From Scylla paramamosain (lineage: Eukaryota; Arthropoda; Malacostraca; Decapoda; Portunidae): 64,000 nucleotides of DNA. The stretch lies in NCBI RefSeq assembly GCF_035594125.1, contig NC_087163.1, forward strand, positions 11,876,001-11,940,000, given 5' to 3'. The notes under the pieces are model-generated. The model saw only the letters and a program-made list of their open reading frames with translations. It ran no database searches and was not told the DNA's origin. Below are positions 40,101 to 53,300 of this stretch, piece after piece (position 1 is the stretch's first letter; each line of letters opens with the position of its first letter). Position numbers and translations under genes: made by a program.

Positions 40101-43100
40101 ATATAATTGCCTTGAATTTTCCCAGAATTTTGGCATTTCGGTACCTATGAAGATGAATAAGATGAATAACAAAAAAAAATCCCATTTTTTTATTTTTTAT
40201 TTATTTATTTATTTTTTTCTAAATGAAGAGTGGGTTTTAGGTTTTTGGTAAACAAACTTAAAAACACTCATAATATACGTTTCTCGTTATGTCCTTTTGT
40301 TTCCCAAACATAAGGTTTTTTTCATGTATTTAAGCGTTTTTATAGATAACATGATCAAAAACACTCAAAATACATGTTTTTGGTAATTTTATTCTGTTTT
40401 TTCATAGAGTTTGTTTTACATACGTTTTAGCGGTTTAGTATATAAGGAGCTCAAAAACTCTTAAAGACAAGTTCTTGATAAAAATTGGGTTTATTTAAAT
40501 GTAATGTGATTGCCCTGCTTTTTAGTGCTTTATTGCCTATCGGGCTCCAAAAACACTTCATGTCCTAATATAGAGTGCTTTCCATCAATTTTCGCGTCTT
40601 TTGTAGGTAACAAGCTCAAAAACACCCAAAATATACCTTTTTGGTAATGTTTTTCTATTTTTTTTATATTAGTTGGTTTGCATCCGTTTTACCGTTTTTC
40701 TACGTAAAACATTGCGAAGACACGTTTTCAGTAATTTTGTTTTGAATTCCCATATAGAGTGAGTTCCTTATTTATTTATCGTTTTGGTGCCTAACTTTCT
40801 GAAAAACACTCAAAAGACAGATTTCTTTTAAGGTCGTGTAATTTCCTCATATAGGAGGCTTTGCATGCACTTTAGGTTTTGGTATATAACAGTCCGAAAA
40901 AATTGCTAAAATTAACTTTTTTGATAATTTTGTTTTATCATATAATAGCCCGGAATTTTCCCAGAATTTTGGCATCTCGGTACCTATGAAGATGAATAAC
41001 AAAAAAAAAAATAAATCGTATTTTTTATTTTTTTAATTATTTATTTTTCTAAATAAAGAGTGTTATTTGTGGGTTTTAGCTTTATGGTACTTAAGGAACT
41101 AAAAAAACACTTATAATACATATTTCTCGTAATGTCCTTTTGTTTCCCAAACATAAGGTTCTTTGCATGTATTTAAGCGTTTTTATAGATAACATGATCA
41201 AAAAAACTCAAAATACATGTTTTTGGTAATGTTATTCTGTTTATCCATAAAAGATGTTTTGCATGCGTTTTAGCGTTTTGGTATGTAATGAGCTCAAAAA
41301 CACCTAAAGGCAAGTTCTTGGTAAAAGTTGGTTTTATTCAAATGTAATGTGATTGCCCTGCTTTTTAGCCTAACACGCTCAAAAACACTCGAAAGACATT
41401 TTCTGGTAATATTATTTTTTTCCCATATAAAGCTAGTTTCGCATGGAATTTGGGGTTTTGGTAACTAAGAATGTGAAAAACACTCAAAATACAGGCATTT
41501 AGTAAGGTTGTTCTGTTTCTTAATTAAAAGTGTTATTCATGGGTTTCAGCATTTTGGTATGTAAGAAACTTCTCTAATACACACATTCGGTAAAGTAGTT
41601 CTGTTTCTCAATTAAAAGTGTTATTCAGCATTTTAGTATGTAAGAAACTTCTTTATGTATACGAGCTTTTGAGTTTTTTGCCTTGTGGTTCTTGTGAAAC
41701 TATGAAACACTCATTATACATGTTTCTCGTAATGTCCTTTTCTTTCCTAATATAGAGTGCGTTCCATCCATTTTCGCATTTTTTTGTAGGTAACAAGCTC
41801 AAAAACACATCAAAATATATCTTTTTGGTAATGTTATTCTATTTCTTCATATTGGTTAATTTCCATCCGTTTTAGCGTTTTTCTACGTAAATCACTGAAA
41901 AGACACGTTTTCAGTAATATCGTTGAGTTTACTGAAAACACACTCAAAACACAGGTTTCATGTAAAGTCGAGTAATTTCTCCATGCTTTGCATGCACTTC
42001 AGGGTTTGGTACATAACTCCGGAAAAAAGATAAAATTATTTTTTTATAATGATTTTTTTTTACAAAATTTCCCTGAATTTTTCCAGAATTTGGTATCTCG
42101 GTAACTATGAAGATGAATAACAATTTTTTTTTCTCTATAAAGTGTTATTTGTGAGTTTTATCTTTTTGGTACTTAAGGAAATTAAAAACACTCATAATAC
42201 ACGATTTTTGTAATGTCCTTTTCTTATACCTATCTTTTATAGGTAGCATGATATGTTTATATGCTTATATAAACATGTTATATAAATATGTTTATACCTA
42301 TCTTTTATAAGTAGCATGATCAAAAACACTCAAAATACATATTTTTGGTAATGTTATTCTGTTTCTCCATAAAGGGTGTTTTACATGCGTTTTAGCGTTA
42401 TGGTATGTAAGGAGTTAAAAAACACTTATAGGCAAGTTCTTCGTAAAAGTTGGTTATATTCCCAAGTAATGTGATTGTTCTGCTTTTTAGTGCTTTGTTG
42501 CATATCACGCTGAAAAACACTCAAAAGACATTTTTCTGGTAATGTCATTTTTTTTCCCACATAAAGCTAGTTTCGCATGTAATTTGGCAATTTCGTAACT
42601 ATGAATGTGAAAAACACTCAAAATACACAATTTGGAAGGGTAGTTGTTTCTCGATTAAAAGTGTTATTCATGAATTTCATCATTTTGGTATGTAAGAAAC
42701 TTTTCTGTATACACGAGTTTTTTGCGTTTATTGCCTTGTGGTTCGTGTGAAACTATAAAACACTCATTATACATGTTTCTCGTAATGTTCTTTTCTTTCC
42801 TAATATAGAGTGTTTTCCATCCATTTTTGCATTTTTTGTAGGTAACAAGCTTAAAAACACTCAAAATATATCTTTTTGGTAATGTTATTCTATTTCTTCA
42901 TATTGGTTGGTTTGCATCCGTTTTAGCGTTTTTCTTCGTAAATCTCTGAAAAGACTCGTTTTCGGTAATATTGTTGAAATTGCTTCTGGTACAGGTTTCT
43001 GGTAAACTCGTGGAATTTTCCCATATAGGTGGCTTTGCATGCACTTCAGGGTTTGGTAAATAACTCCGGAAAAAAGATAAAATTATTTATTTTTTATAAT

Positions 43101-46100
43101 TTTTTTTTCTTTACCTAACTTTCCCTGAATTTTGCCAGAATTTTAGCATCTCGGTACCTATAAAGATAAATAACAAAAAAAAAATTGTTGTGTTCATTTA
43201 TTTTATTTTATTTTTTTTTCTCTATAAAGAGTGTTATTTGTGTATTTTAGCTTTTTGGTACTTATGGAACCTAAAATTAACTCTCATAATACACAATTTT
43301 CGTAATATCCTTTCGTTTTACAAACATAGGGTTCTTTGCATGTATTTAAGCGTTTTTATAGGTAACATGATCAAAAACACTTAAAATTCATGTTTTTTGG
43401 TAATGTTATTTTGTTTCTCCATAAAGGGTGTTTTGTATGCGTTTTAGCGTGTTGTTAAAAACACTTAAAGGCATGTTTTTGGTAAAAGTTGGTTTTATTC
43501 CCATGTGATGTGATTGTTCTGCTTTTTAGTGCTTTGTTGCATATCACGCTCTAAAACACTCAAAAGACACTTTTCTGGTAATGTCATTTTTTCCCACATA
43601 AAACTAGTTTTGCTTGCAATTTTGGATTTTCGTAACTAAGAATGTGAAAAACACTCAAAATACTCACATTTGGTAAGATAGTTCTGTTTCTCAATTAAAA
43701 GTCTTATTCATGAGTTTCAGCATTTTGGAATTTAAGAAACTTCTTTATATACACGAGTTTTTGCGTTTTTTGTCTTGTGGTTCTTGGGAAACTATAAAAC
43801 ACTCATTATACACGTTTCTCGTAATGTCCTTTTGCTTCCCAATATAGAGTGCTTTCCATCCATTTTCGCGTTTTTTGTAGGTAACAATTTCAAAAACACT
43901 CAAAATATACCTTATTGGTAATGTTATTTTATTTCTTCATATTGGTTGGTTTGCATCCGTTTTAGCGTTTTCTACGTAAAACATCGAAAAGACACGTTTT
44001 TAGTAATTTTGTTTTGGATTCCCATATAGATTGACTTCCATGTTATTTATCGTGTTGGTTCCTAAGATGCTGAAAAACACTCATAAGACCGTTTTCTGGC
44101 AAAGACGTTTAATTTCCCCTTATAGGTGGCTTTGCATGCACTTTAGGGGTTTGGTACATAACAGTCCGAGAAAAAAGATAAATTTAATTTTTTTGTTAAT
44201 GTTCTTATTTCACATAATTTCCTGAAATTTGCCCGAATTTTGGCATATCGGTACCTGTGAAGATGAATAAGAAAGAAAAAAAAATAACGTATTTTTTTTA
44301 TCTATTTATTGTTTCTCAATAAAGAGTGTTATTTGTGGCTTTTAGCTTTTTGGTAATTAATGAAGTTAAAAACACTCATAATACACGTTTCTCGTAATCT
44401 CATTTCGTTTCCCAAAAATAGTGTTCTTTGCATGTATTTAAGCGTTTTTATTGAAAACATGATCAAAAACATTCAAAATACATGTTTTTGTTAATGTTAT
44501 TCTGTTTCACCATAAAGTGTGTTTTGCATTCGTTTTAGTGTTTTGGTATATAAGGACCTCAAAAACACTTAAAAGTAAATTCTTGGTAAAAATTCGTTTT
44601 ACTCAAATGTAATGTGATTGTCCTCCTTTTTAGTGCTTTATTGCCTAGGACGCTCAAAAACACTCAAAAGACACTTTTATGGTAAAGTCTTTTTTTTTCC
44701 ACAAATCTATTTTCGCATGCAGTTTTGGGTTTTGGTAACTAAGAATGTTAAAAACACTCAAAATACACGCATTTAGTAAGGTTGTTCTGTTTCTCAATTA
44801 AGAGTGTTATACATGAGCTTTAGCATTTTTGTATCTAGGAAACCTCTCCATATACAGGAGATATTACGTTTTTTGCCTTGTGGTTCTTTTGAACTATAAA
44901 ACACTCATTATACACTTTTCTTGCATTGTCCTCTTCTTTCCCAATATAGAGTGCTTTGCATCAATTTTCGCGTTTTTTGTAGGTAACAAGCTCAAAAACA
45001 CTCAAAATATATCTTTTTAGTAACGTTTTTCTATTTCTTGATATTGGTTGCTTTGCATCCGTTTTAGCGTTTTTCTACGTAAAACACTGAGAAGACACGT
45101 TTTCATTAACTTTGTTTTGGATTCCCATATAGAGTGAGTTCCTTATTATTTATCGTTTTGGTGCCTAATATGCAAAAAAAAAAAACTCAAAACACAGATT
45201 TCTTGTAAGGTCGTTTAATTTCCTCATATTGGAGGCTTTGCATGCACTTTAGGATTTGGTACATAACAGTCCGAAAAAAAAAATTGAAATTAACTTTTTT
45301 GATAATATTCTTTTATGACATGATTGCCCTGAATTTTCCGAGAATTTTGGCATCTCGGTACCTATGAAGATGAAAAAAAAAATCCTATTTATTTTATTTT
45401 ATTATTTTTTTTTCTAAATAAAAAGTGTAATTTGTGGGTTTTAGCTTTTTGGTACTTAACGAACTTAAAAAAAACACTTATAATACACGTTTCACGTAAT
45501 GTCTATTTGTTTCCCAAACATAATGTTCTTTGCATGTACTTAAACGTTTTTATAGAAAACATGATCAAAAACACTCAAAAAACTTGTTTTTGGTAATGTT
45601 ATTCTGTTTTTCCATAAAGTTTGTTTTGCATGCGTTTTAGCGGTTTGGTATATAAGGGGATAAAAAACACTTAAAGGGAAATTCTTCGTAAAAGTTGGTT
45701 TTATTCCCATGTAATGTAATCGTTCTGCTTTTTAGTGTTTTGTTGCATATCACGCTGAAAAACACTCAAAAGACTCTTTTCTGGTAATGTCATTTTTTTT
45801 TCCCAAATGATGCTAGTTTTGCATGTAATTTGGCATTTTCGTAACCAAAAATGTGAAAAACACTCAAAATACGCAATTTGGTAAGGTAGTTCTGCTTATC
45901 GATTAAAAGTGTTATTCATGGATTTATTCATTTTGGTATGTAAGAAATTTCTCTATATACACGAGTTTTTTGCGCTTATTGCCTTGTGGTTCTTTTAAAA
46001 CTAAAAAACACTCATTATACACGTTTTTCGTAATGTCCTTTTGCTTCCTAATATAGAGTGCTTTACATCCATTTTTGCATTTTTTCTAGGTAACAAGCTC

Positions 46101-46884
46101 AAAAACACTCAAAATATATCTATTTGGTAATGGTATTCTATTTCTTCATATAGGATGGTTTGTATCCGCTTTAGCGTTTTTCTATGTAAAACACAGAAAA
46201 GACATGTTTTCAGTAATTTTCTTTTGTATTCACATATTGACTGACTTCCATATTATTTATCGTTTTGGTGCCTAACATGCTGAAAAACACTGAAAAGACA
46301 GGTTTCTGGTAAAGTCGTTTAACTTCCCTATATGTGGCTTTGCATGCACTTTAGTGTTTGGTACATAACAATCCGAAAAAAAAGTATAATTAATTTTTAT
46401 GATAATGTTCTTTTTTCCACATAAATTCCCTGAATTTTGGCAGATTTTTGGCATCTCGGTACCTATGAAGATGAATAACGGAAAAAAAAAATCCCATTTT
46501 TTTTTTATTTATTATTTATTTATTTTTTTTTCTAAAGAGTATTATTTGTGGGTTTTAGCTTTTTGGTACTGAAGGAACTTAAAAATCACTCATAATACGT
46601 TTCTCGTAATATTCTTTCGTTTCCCAAACATAAGGATCTTTGCATGTATTTAAGCGTTTTTATAGATAACATGATCAAAAACACTCAAAATACATGTATT
46701 TGGTAATGTTATTCTGTTTCTCCATAAAATGTATTATGCAGGCGTTTTAGCATTTTGGTATGTAAGTAGCTCAAAAACACTTAAAGGTAAGTTCTTGGTA
46801 AAATTTGGTTTTATTCCCATGTAATGTGATTGCCCTGGCTTTTAGTGCTTTATTGCGTAACACGCACAAAAACACTGAAAAGAC
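37143..46884 (+). repeat. Satellite, 1.1-kb type
   Basis: Forward array with linkers near 38140, 39255, 40150, 40985, 42110, 43165, 44260, 45370 and 46470. The last five are about 1.05-1.11 kb apart. Units shortened at the a insertion (tttttgcgtttttctacg) occur near 39850. A local duplication with a hairpin lies at 42224-42320. No gene is seen. Confidence 0.92.
42224..42321. repeat. Short direct repeat around a hairpin
   Basis: A segment of about 29 bp (ttatacctatcttttat, then aggtagcatgat) occurs twice, at about 42224 and 42291. Between the copies lies a perfect 8-bp stem (gtttatat / atataaac) with a gctt loop at 42255-42274. It interrupts one otherwise ordinary 1.1-kb unit. Confidence 0.85.
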
Positions 46885-47362
46885 ATGCAAAGCCTCCCAT
46901 ATGAGGAAATTAAAGACATTACCAGAAATCTGTCTTTTGAGTGTTTTTCAGCATGTTAGGCACCAAAACGATAAATAATAAGGAACTCACTCTATGTGGG
47001 AATCCTAAGGAAAATTACTGAAAACGTGTCTTCTCAGTGTTTTACGTAGAAAAACGCTAAACCTGATAGAAACCAACCAATATGAAGAGGCAGAAAAACA
47101 TTACCAAAAATGTATATTTTGAGTGTTATTGAGCTTGTTACCTACAAAAAAAACGCGAAAATAGATACAAAGCTCTCTATATTGGGAAACAAAGGGACAT
47201 TGCGAGAAAAGTGTATAATGAATGTTTTATAGTTCAAAAAAACCACAAGGCAAAAAACGCAAAAACTCGGGTATATGGAGAAGTTTCTTATATACAAAAA
47301 ATGCTTAAACTCATGAATAACACTCTTAATTGAGAAACAGAGCAACCTTACTAAATGCGTGT
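46885..47362 (-). repeat. Inverted satellite block, copy 5 (subfamily A)
   Basis: 478 bp reversed with the shared breakpoints (agac before atgcaaagcctccc; ctaaatgcgtgt before caaaaacac). It keeps the atggagaagtttc segment seen in copy 1 and missing from copies 2-4. Confidence 0.88.
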
Positions 47363-50300
47363 CAAAAACACTAAAAGGCAAGTTTTTCGTAAAAGTTGGT
47401 TTTATTCCTATGTAATGTGATTGAACTGCTTTTTAGTGCTTTATTGCCTAACACGCTCAAAAAATCTCAGACACTTTTCTGGTAATGTCATTTTTTTTCC
47501 ACATAAAGCTAGTTTCGCTTGGAATTTAGGGTTTTGGTAACTAAGAATGTAAAAAAAACACTCAATACACGCATTTTGTTCTGAATGTTCTCTTTCTTGA
47601 TTAAGAGTGTTATTCATGAGTTTCAGTATTTTGGTATCTTAGAAACTTCTCCATAATCGAGTTTTTGCGTTTTTTGCCTTGTGATTCTGGTGAAACTATA
47701 AAACATTCATTATACACGTTTCTCGTTATGTCCTTTTTTTCCTTATATAGAGTGCTTTGCATCCATTTTCGCGTTTTTTTTTTTATGTAACAAGCTCAAA
47801 ACACACAAAATATACTTTTTTGGTAATGTTATTCTATTTCTTCATATTGATTGGTTTGCATCCGTTTTAGCGTTTTTCTTCGTAAATCTTTTAAAAGACA
47901 CGTTTTCAGTAATTTTGTTTTGGATTTCCATATAGAGTGACTTTCAAATTATTTATCGTTTTGGTGCCTAACATGCAGAAAAACACTCAAAAGACAGGTT
48001 TCTTGTAAAGTCGTTAAATTTCATCAGATAGGTGGCTTTGCTTACAGTTTATTGTTTGGAACATAACATAATAAAAAAAAATTAACTTTTTCGATGTTTT
48101 TTCCACATAATTTCCCTGAATTTTGACAGAATTTTGGCATCTTGGTATCTATGAACATCAATACCAAAAAAAAAAAAATGCTATTTTTTTATTTTTTTAT
48201 TTTTTCTCTATAAAGAGTGTTATTTGTAGGTTTTAACGTTTTGGTATTTAAGGAACTTAAAAACATTCATAATACACATTTCTCGTAATGTCTTTTCGTT
48301 TCCCAAATATGGGGATCTTTAAATGTATTAAAGAGTTTTTATAAGTAACATGATAAAAAAAAAACACTCAAAACACTTGTTTTTGGTAATGTTATTCTGC
48401 TTCTTCAAAAAGGAGTTTTTTGTATGTGTTTTAGCGATTTGATATGTAAGGAGCTGAAAAACACTTCCAGGCAAGTTCTTGGTAAAAGTTGGTTTTATTC
48501 CAATGTAATATGATTGTCCTGCTTTTTAGAGCTTTATTGCCTAACACGCTCAAAAACACTGAAAGGATATTTCTGGTAATTTCATTTTTGTCCCATATAA
48601 AGCTAGTTTCGCATGCTATTTAGGGTTTTGCGAAGAATGTGAAAAAAAACTCTCAAAATACACGCATTTGGTAATGTTGTTCTGTTTCTCAATTAAGATT
48701 GTTATTCAGGAGTTTTAACATTTTGGTATCTAAGAAACTTCTTTTATATACACGAGTTTTTGCGTTTTTTGCCTTGTGGTTCTTGTGAACCACAAGTTCT
48801 TTTGCCCGAAAATAATAACACACTCATTATACATGTTTCTCGTAATGTTCTTTTCTTTCCCAATAAGGAGTGCTTTGCATCCATTTTCGCGTTTTTGGTA
48901 GGTAACATGCTCAAAAACACTAAAAATATACCTCTTTGGTAATGTTATTCTATTTTTTCATATTTGTTGGTTTTCATCTGTTTTAGCGTTTTTTCTACGT
49001 AAAACACCGAAAAGACACGTTTTCAGTAATTTTGTTTTCAATTCCCAAAGAATATTGCCAGAATTTTGGCATCTTAATACCTATGAAGATGAATAACAAA
49101 AAAAAAGATTATTTTATTTTATTTTTTATATATTTTTTTCTCTACAAAGAGTGTTATTTGTGGGTTTTAGCTTTTTTGGTACTTAAGGAACTGAAAAACA
49201 CTCATAATACACATTTCTCGTAATATCCTTTCGTTTTCCAAACATAATGTTCTTTGCATGTATTTAAGCGTTTTTATAAATGACATGATCAAAAACACTC
49301 AAAATACATGTTTTTGGAAATGTTACTCTGTTTCTACATAAAGGGTGTTTTGCATGCGTTTTAGCGTTTTGGTATGTAAAGAGTTTAAAAAAACAGTTAA
49401 AGGCAAGTTCTTCGTAAAAGTTGGTTTTATTCCCATGTTATGTGATTGTTCAGTTTTTTAGTGCTTTATTGCATATCACGCTCAAAAACACTCAAAAGAC
49501 ACTTTTCTGGTAATATATTTTTTTTTCCCACATAAAGCTAGTTTCGCATGTAATTTGGGATTTTCGTAACTAAGAATGTGAAAAACACTCAAAATACACA
49601 CATTTGGTAAGGTAGTTCTGTTTCTCAATTAAAAGTGTTATCCATGAGTTTTAGCATTTTGGTATGTAAGAAAACTTCTCTATATACACGAGTTTTTGCG
49701 TTTTTTGTCTTGTGGTTCTTGTGAAACTATAAAACAATCATTATACACGTTTCTCTAAATGTCCTTTTTTTCTTCCCACTATAGAGTGCTTTTACATCCA
49801 TTTTCGCGTTTTTTTTTTGTAGGTAAAAAGCTCAAAAAGACTTTTTGGTAATGTTATTCTATTTCTTTATATTCGTTGCTTTGCATCCGTTTTAGCGTTT
49901 TTTTCTACGTAAAACACTCAAAAGACACGTTTTCAGTAATTTTCTTTTGGATTCACATATTGACTGACTTCCATATTATTTATCGGTTTGGTGCCTAAAA
50001 TGCTGAAAAACACTGATAAGAGAGGTTTCTGGTAAAGTCGTTTAATTTCCTCATATAGGTGGCTTTGCATGCACTTTAGGGTTTGGTAAATAACAATCCG
50101 AAAAAAAAGCTATAATTAACTTTTTTGATAATGTTCTTTTTTCCACATAAATTCCCTGAATTTTGGCAGAATTTTTTTTTATTTTTATTTTTTTCTCTTT
50201 AAAGAGTGTTATTTGTGGGTTTTAACGTTTTGGTACTTAAGGAACTTAAAAACAGTCATAATACACGTTTCTCGTAATGTCCTTTCGTTTCCCAAAGATA

Positions 50301-53300
50301 GGGTTCTTTGCATGTATTTAAGCGTTTTTATAGGTAACATGATCAAAAACACTTAAAACACATGTTTTTTTGTAATGTTTTTCTGCTTCTCCATAAAGGA
50401 GTGTTTTGCATGCGTTTTAGCGCTTTGGTATGTAAGGAGCTCAAAGACACATAATGGCAAGTTCTTGGTCAAAGTTGGTATTATTCCCATGTAATGTGAT
50501 TGCCCTGCTTTCTAGTGCTTTATTGCCTAACACGCTCAAAAACACTCAAAAGACACTTCTGGTAATGTCATTTTTCTCCCACATAAAGCTAGTTTCGCAT
50601 GCTATTTGGGATTTTGCTAAGAATGTGAAAAACACTGAAAATACACGCTTTTGGTAAGAATGTTCTGTTTCTCAATTAAGATTGTTATTCATGAATTTCA
50701 GCATTTTGGTATCTAAAAAACTTCTTTATATACACGAGTTTTTGCGCTTTTTGCCTTGTGGTTCTTGTGAACCTTAAGTTCTTTTGCTCGAAAATAATAA
50801 GACACTCATTATACACGTTTCTCGTAATGTCCTTTTGTTTCCCAATAGGGAGTGCTTTACATCCATTTTCACCTTTCTTGTAGGTAACAAGCTCAAAAAC
50901 ACTCAAAATATAGCTTTTTTGTAATGTTATTCTTTTTTTTTCATATTGGTTGGTTTGCATCCTTTTTAGCGTTTTTCTACGTAAAACACTGAAAAGACAC
51001 GTTTTCACTAATTTTGTTTTGGATTCCCATATAGATTAACTTCCCTTGGTTTTATCGTTTTGATGCCTAACATGCTGAAAAACACAGTTTTCTGGCAAAG
51101 ACGTTTGATTTCCCCATATAGGTGGTTTTGCATGCACTTTAGGGTTTGCTACATAACCGTCGAGAAAAAAAAAGCTAAAATTAACTTTTTTGATAATGTT
51201 CTTATTTCAGAAAATTTCCTGAAATTTGCTTAAATTTTGGCACCTCGGTACCTGTGAAGATGAATAACAAAAAAAAAAATATCGTATTTATTTATTTTTT
51301 TTTTTTCTCAATAGAGTTATTTGTGGCTTTTAGCTTTTTGGTACTTAATGAATTTAAAAATACTCATAATACACGTTTCTCGTAATGTCCTTTCGTTTCT
51401 CAAAAATAGGGTTCTTAGCATGTATTTAAGCGTTTTATTGGTAACATGATCAAAAACACTCAAAATACATGTTTTTGGTAATGTTATTCTGTTTCTCCAT
51501 AAAGTGTGTTTTGCATGCGTTTTAGCGTTTTGGTATATAAGGAGCTCAAAAACACTTAAAGGCAAGTTCTTGATAAACATTGGTTTTATTCCCATGTAAT
51601 GTGATTGCCCTTCTTTTTAATGCTTTACTGCCTATCACGCTCAAAAACACTCAATAGACACTTTTCTGAAAATGTCGTTTTTCTTTTACCACATAAAGCT
51701 GGTTTCGCAATCAATTTGGGTTTTGGGTAACTAAGAATGTGAAAAGCACTCAAAATACACGCATTTAGTAAGGTTTTTCTGTTTCTCAATTAAGAGTGTT
51801 ATTCATGAGTTTCGGCATTTTGGTATCTAGGAAACTAGCTAGTTTCGCATGTAATTTGGGATTTTCGTAACTAAGAATGTGAAAAACACTCAAGATACAC
51901 ACATTTTGTAAGGTAATTCTGTTTCTCAATTAAAAGTGTTATTCTTGAGTTTCATCATTTTTGTATCTAAGAAATTTCTCTAGGTACAGGAGTTTTTGAG
52001 TTTTTTGCCTTTTGGTTCTTGTGGAACTATAAAACACTCATTATACACGTTTCTCAGAATGTCCTTTTGTTTTGCAATACTTTACATCCATTTTTGCATT
52101 TTTTTTTAGGTAACAAGCACAAAAACATTCAAAATATACATTTTTTGTAATGTTATTCTCTTTCTTCATATTGGTTGGTTTCCATTCTTTTTAGCGTTTT
52201 TCTACGTAAAACAATGAAAAGACACGTTTTCAGTAATTTTGTTTTGGATTCCCATATTGAGTGACTTCCATGTTATTATCGTTTTGGTTCCTAAAATACT
52301 GAAAAACACTCAAAAGTAAGGTTTTTCGTAAAGTCGTTTAATTTCCTCATGTAGGTGGCTTTGCATTCACTTAAGAGTTTGGTACATAACATTCCGAAAA
52401 AAAAGCTAAAATTAACTTTTTTTATAATATTTTTTATCACATAATTGCCCAGAATTTTCCCAGAATTTTGGCATCTCGGTACCTATGAAGATGAATAACA
52501 AAAAAAAATGCCGTTTTTTTATATATTTTTATTTTTTCTTTATAAAGAGTGTTATTTGTGGGTTTTAGTTTTTTGGTTCTTAAGGAACTTAAAAACACCC
52601 ATAATACACGTTTCTCATAATGTCCTTTCGTTTCCCAAATATAGGGTTTTTTGCATGTATTTTCGCGTTTTTATAGGTAGCATGATCAAAAACACTCAAA
52701 ATACATGTTTTTGGTAATGTTATTGTAATTCTCCATAAAGGATGTTTTGCATTCGTTTTAGCGTTTTGGTATGTAAGGAGCTCAAAAAAAAATTAAAGGC
52801 AAGTTCTTGGTAAAAGTTGGTTTCATTCCCATGTAATGTTATTGCCCTGCTTTTTAGTGCTTTATTGCCTAACACACTCAAAAACACTCAAAGTCACTTT
52901 TTCTGGTAATGTCATTTCTTACCAACATAAAGCTGGTTTTACATGCAATTTGGGGTTTTGGTAAATAAGAATGTGAAAAACACTCAATATACACGCATTT
53001 TGTAAGGTTGTTATGTACCAGCATTTTGGTAACTAAGAAACTTCTCCATATACACGAGTTTTGTGCGTTCTTTGCCTTGTGGTTCTTGTGAAACTATAAA
53101 ACACTCATTATTCACGTTTCTCGTAATGTCCTTTTGTTTCCCAATATATAGTGCTTTGCATCCTTTTTCGCGTTTTTTGTAGGTAACAAGATTAAAAACA
53201 CTCAAAATATACCATTTCGGTAATATTCTATTTCTTCATATTTGTTGGTTTGCATCAGTATTTTGTTTTGGATTCTCATATAGAGTGACTTCCATATTAT

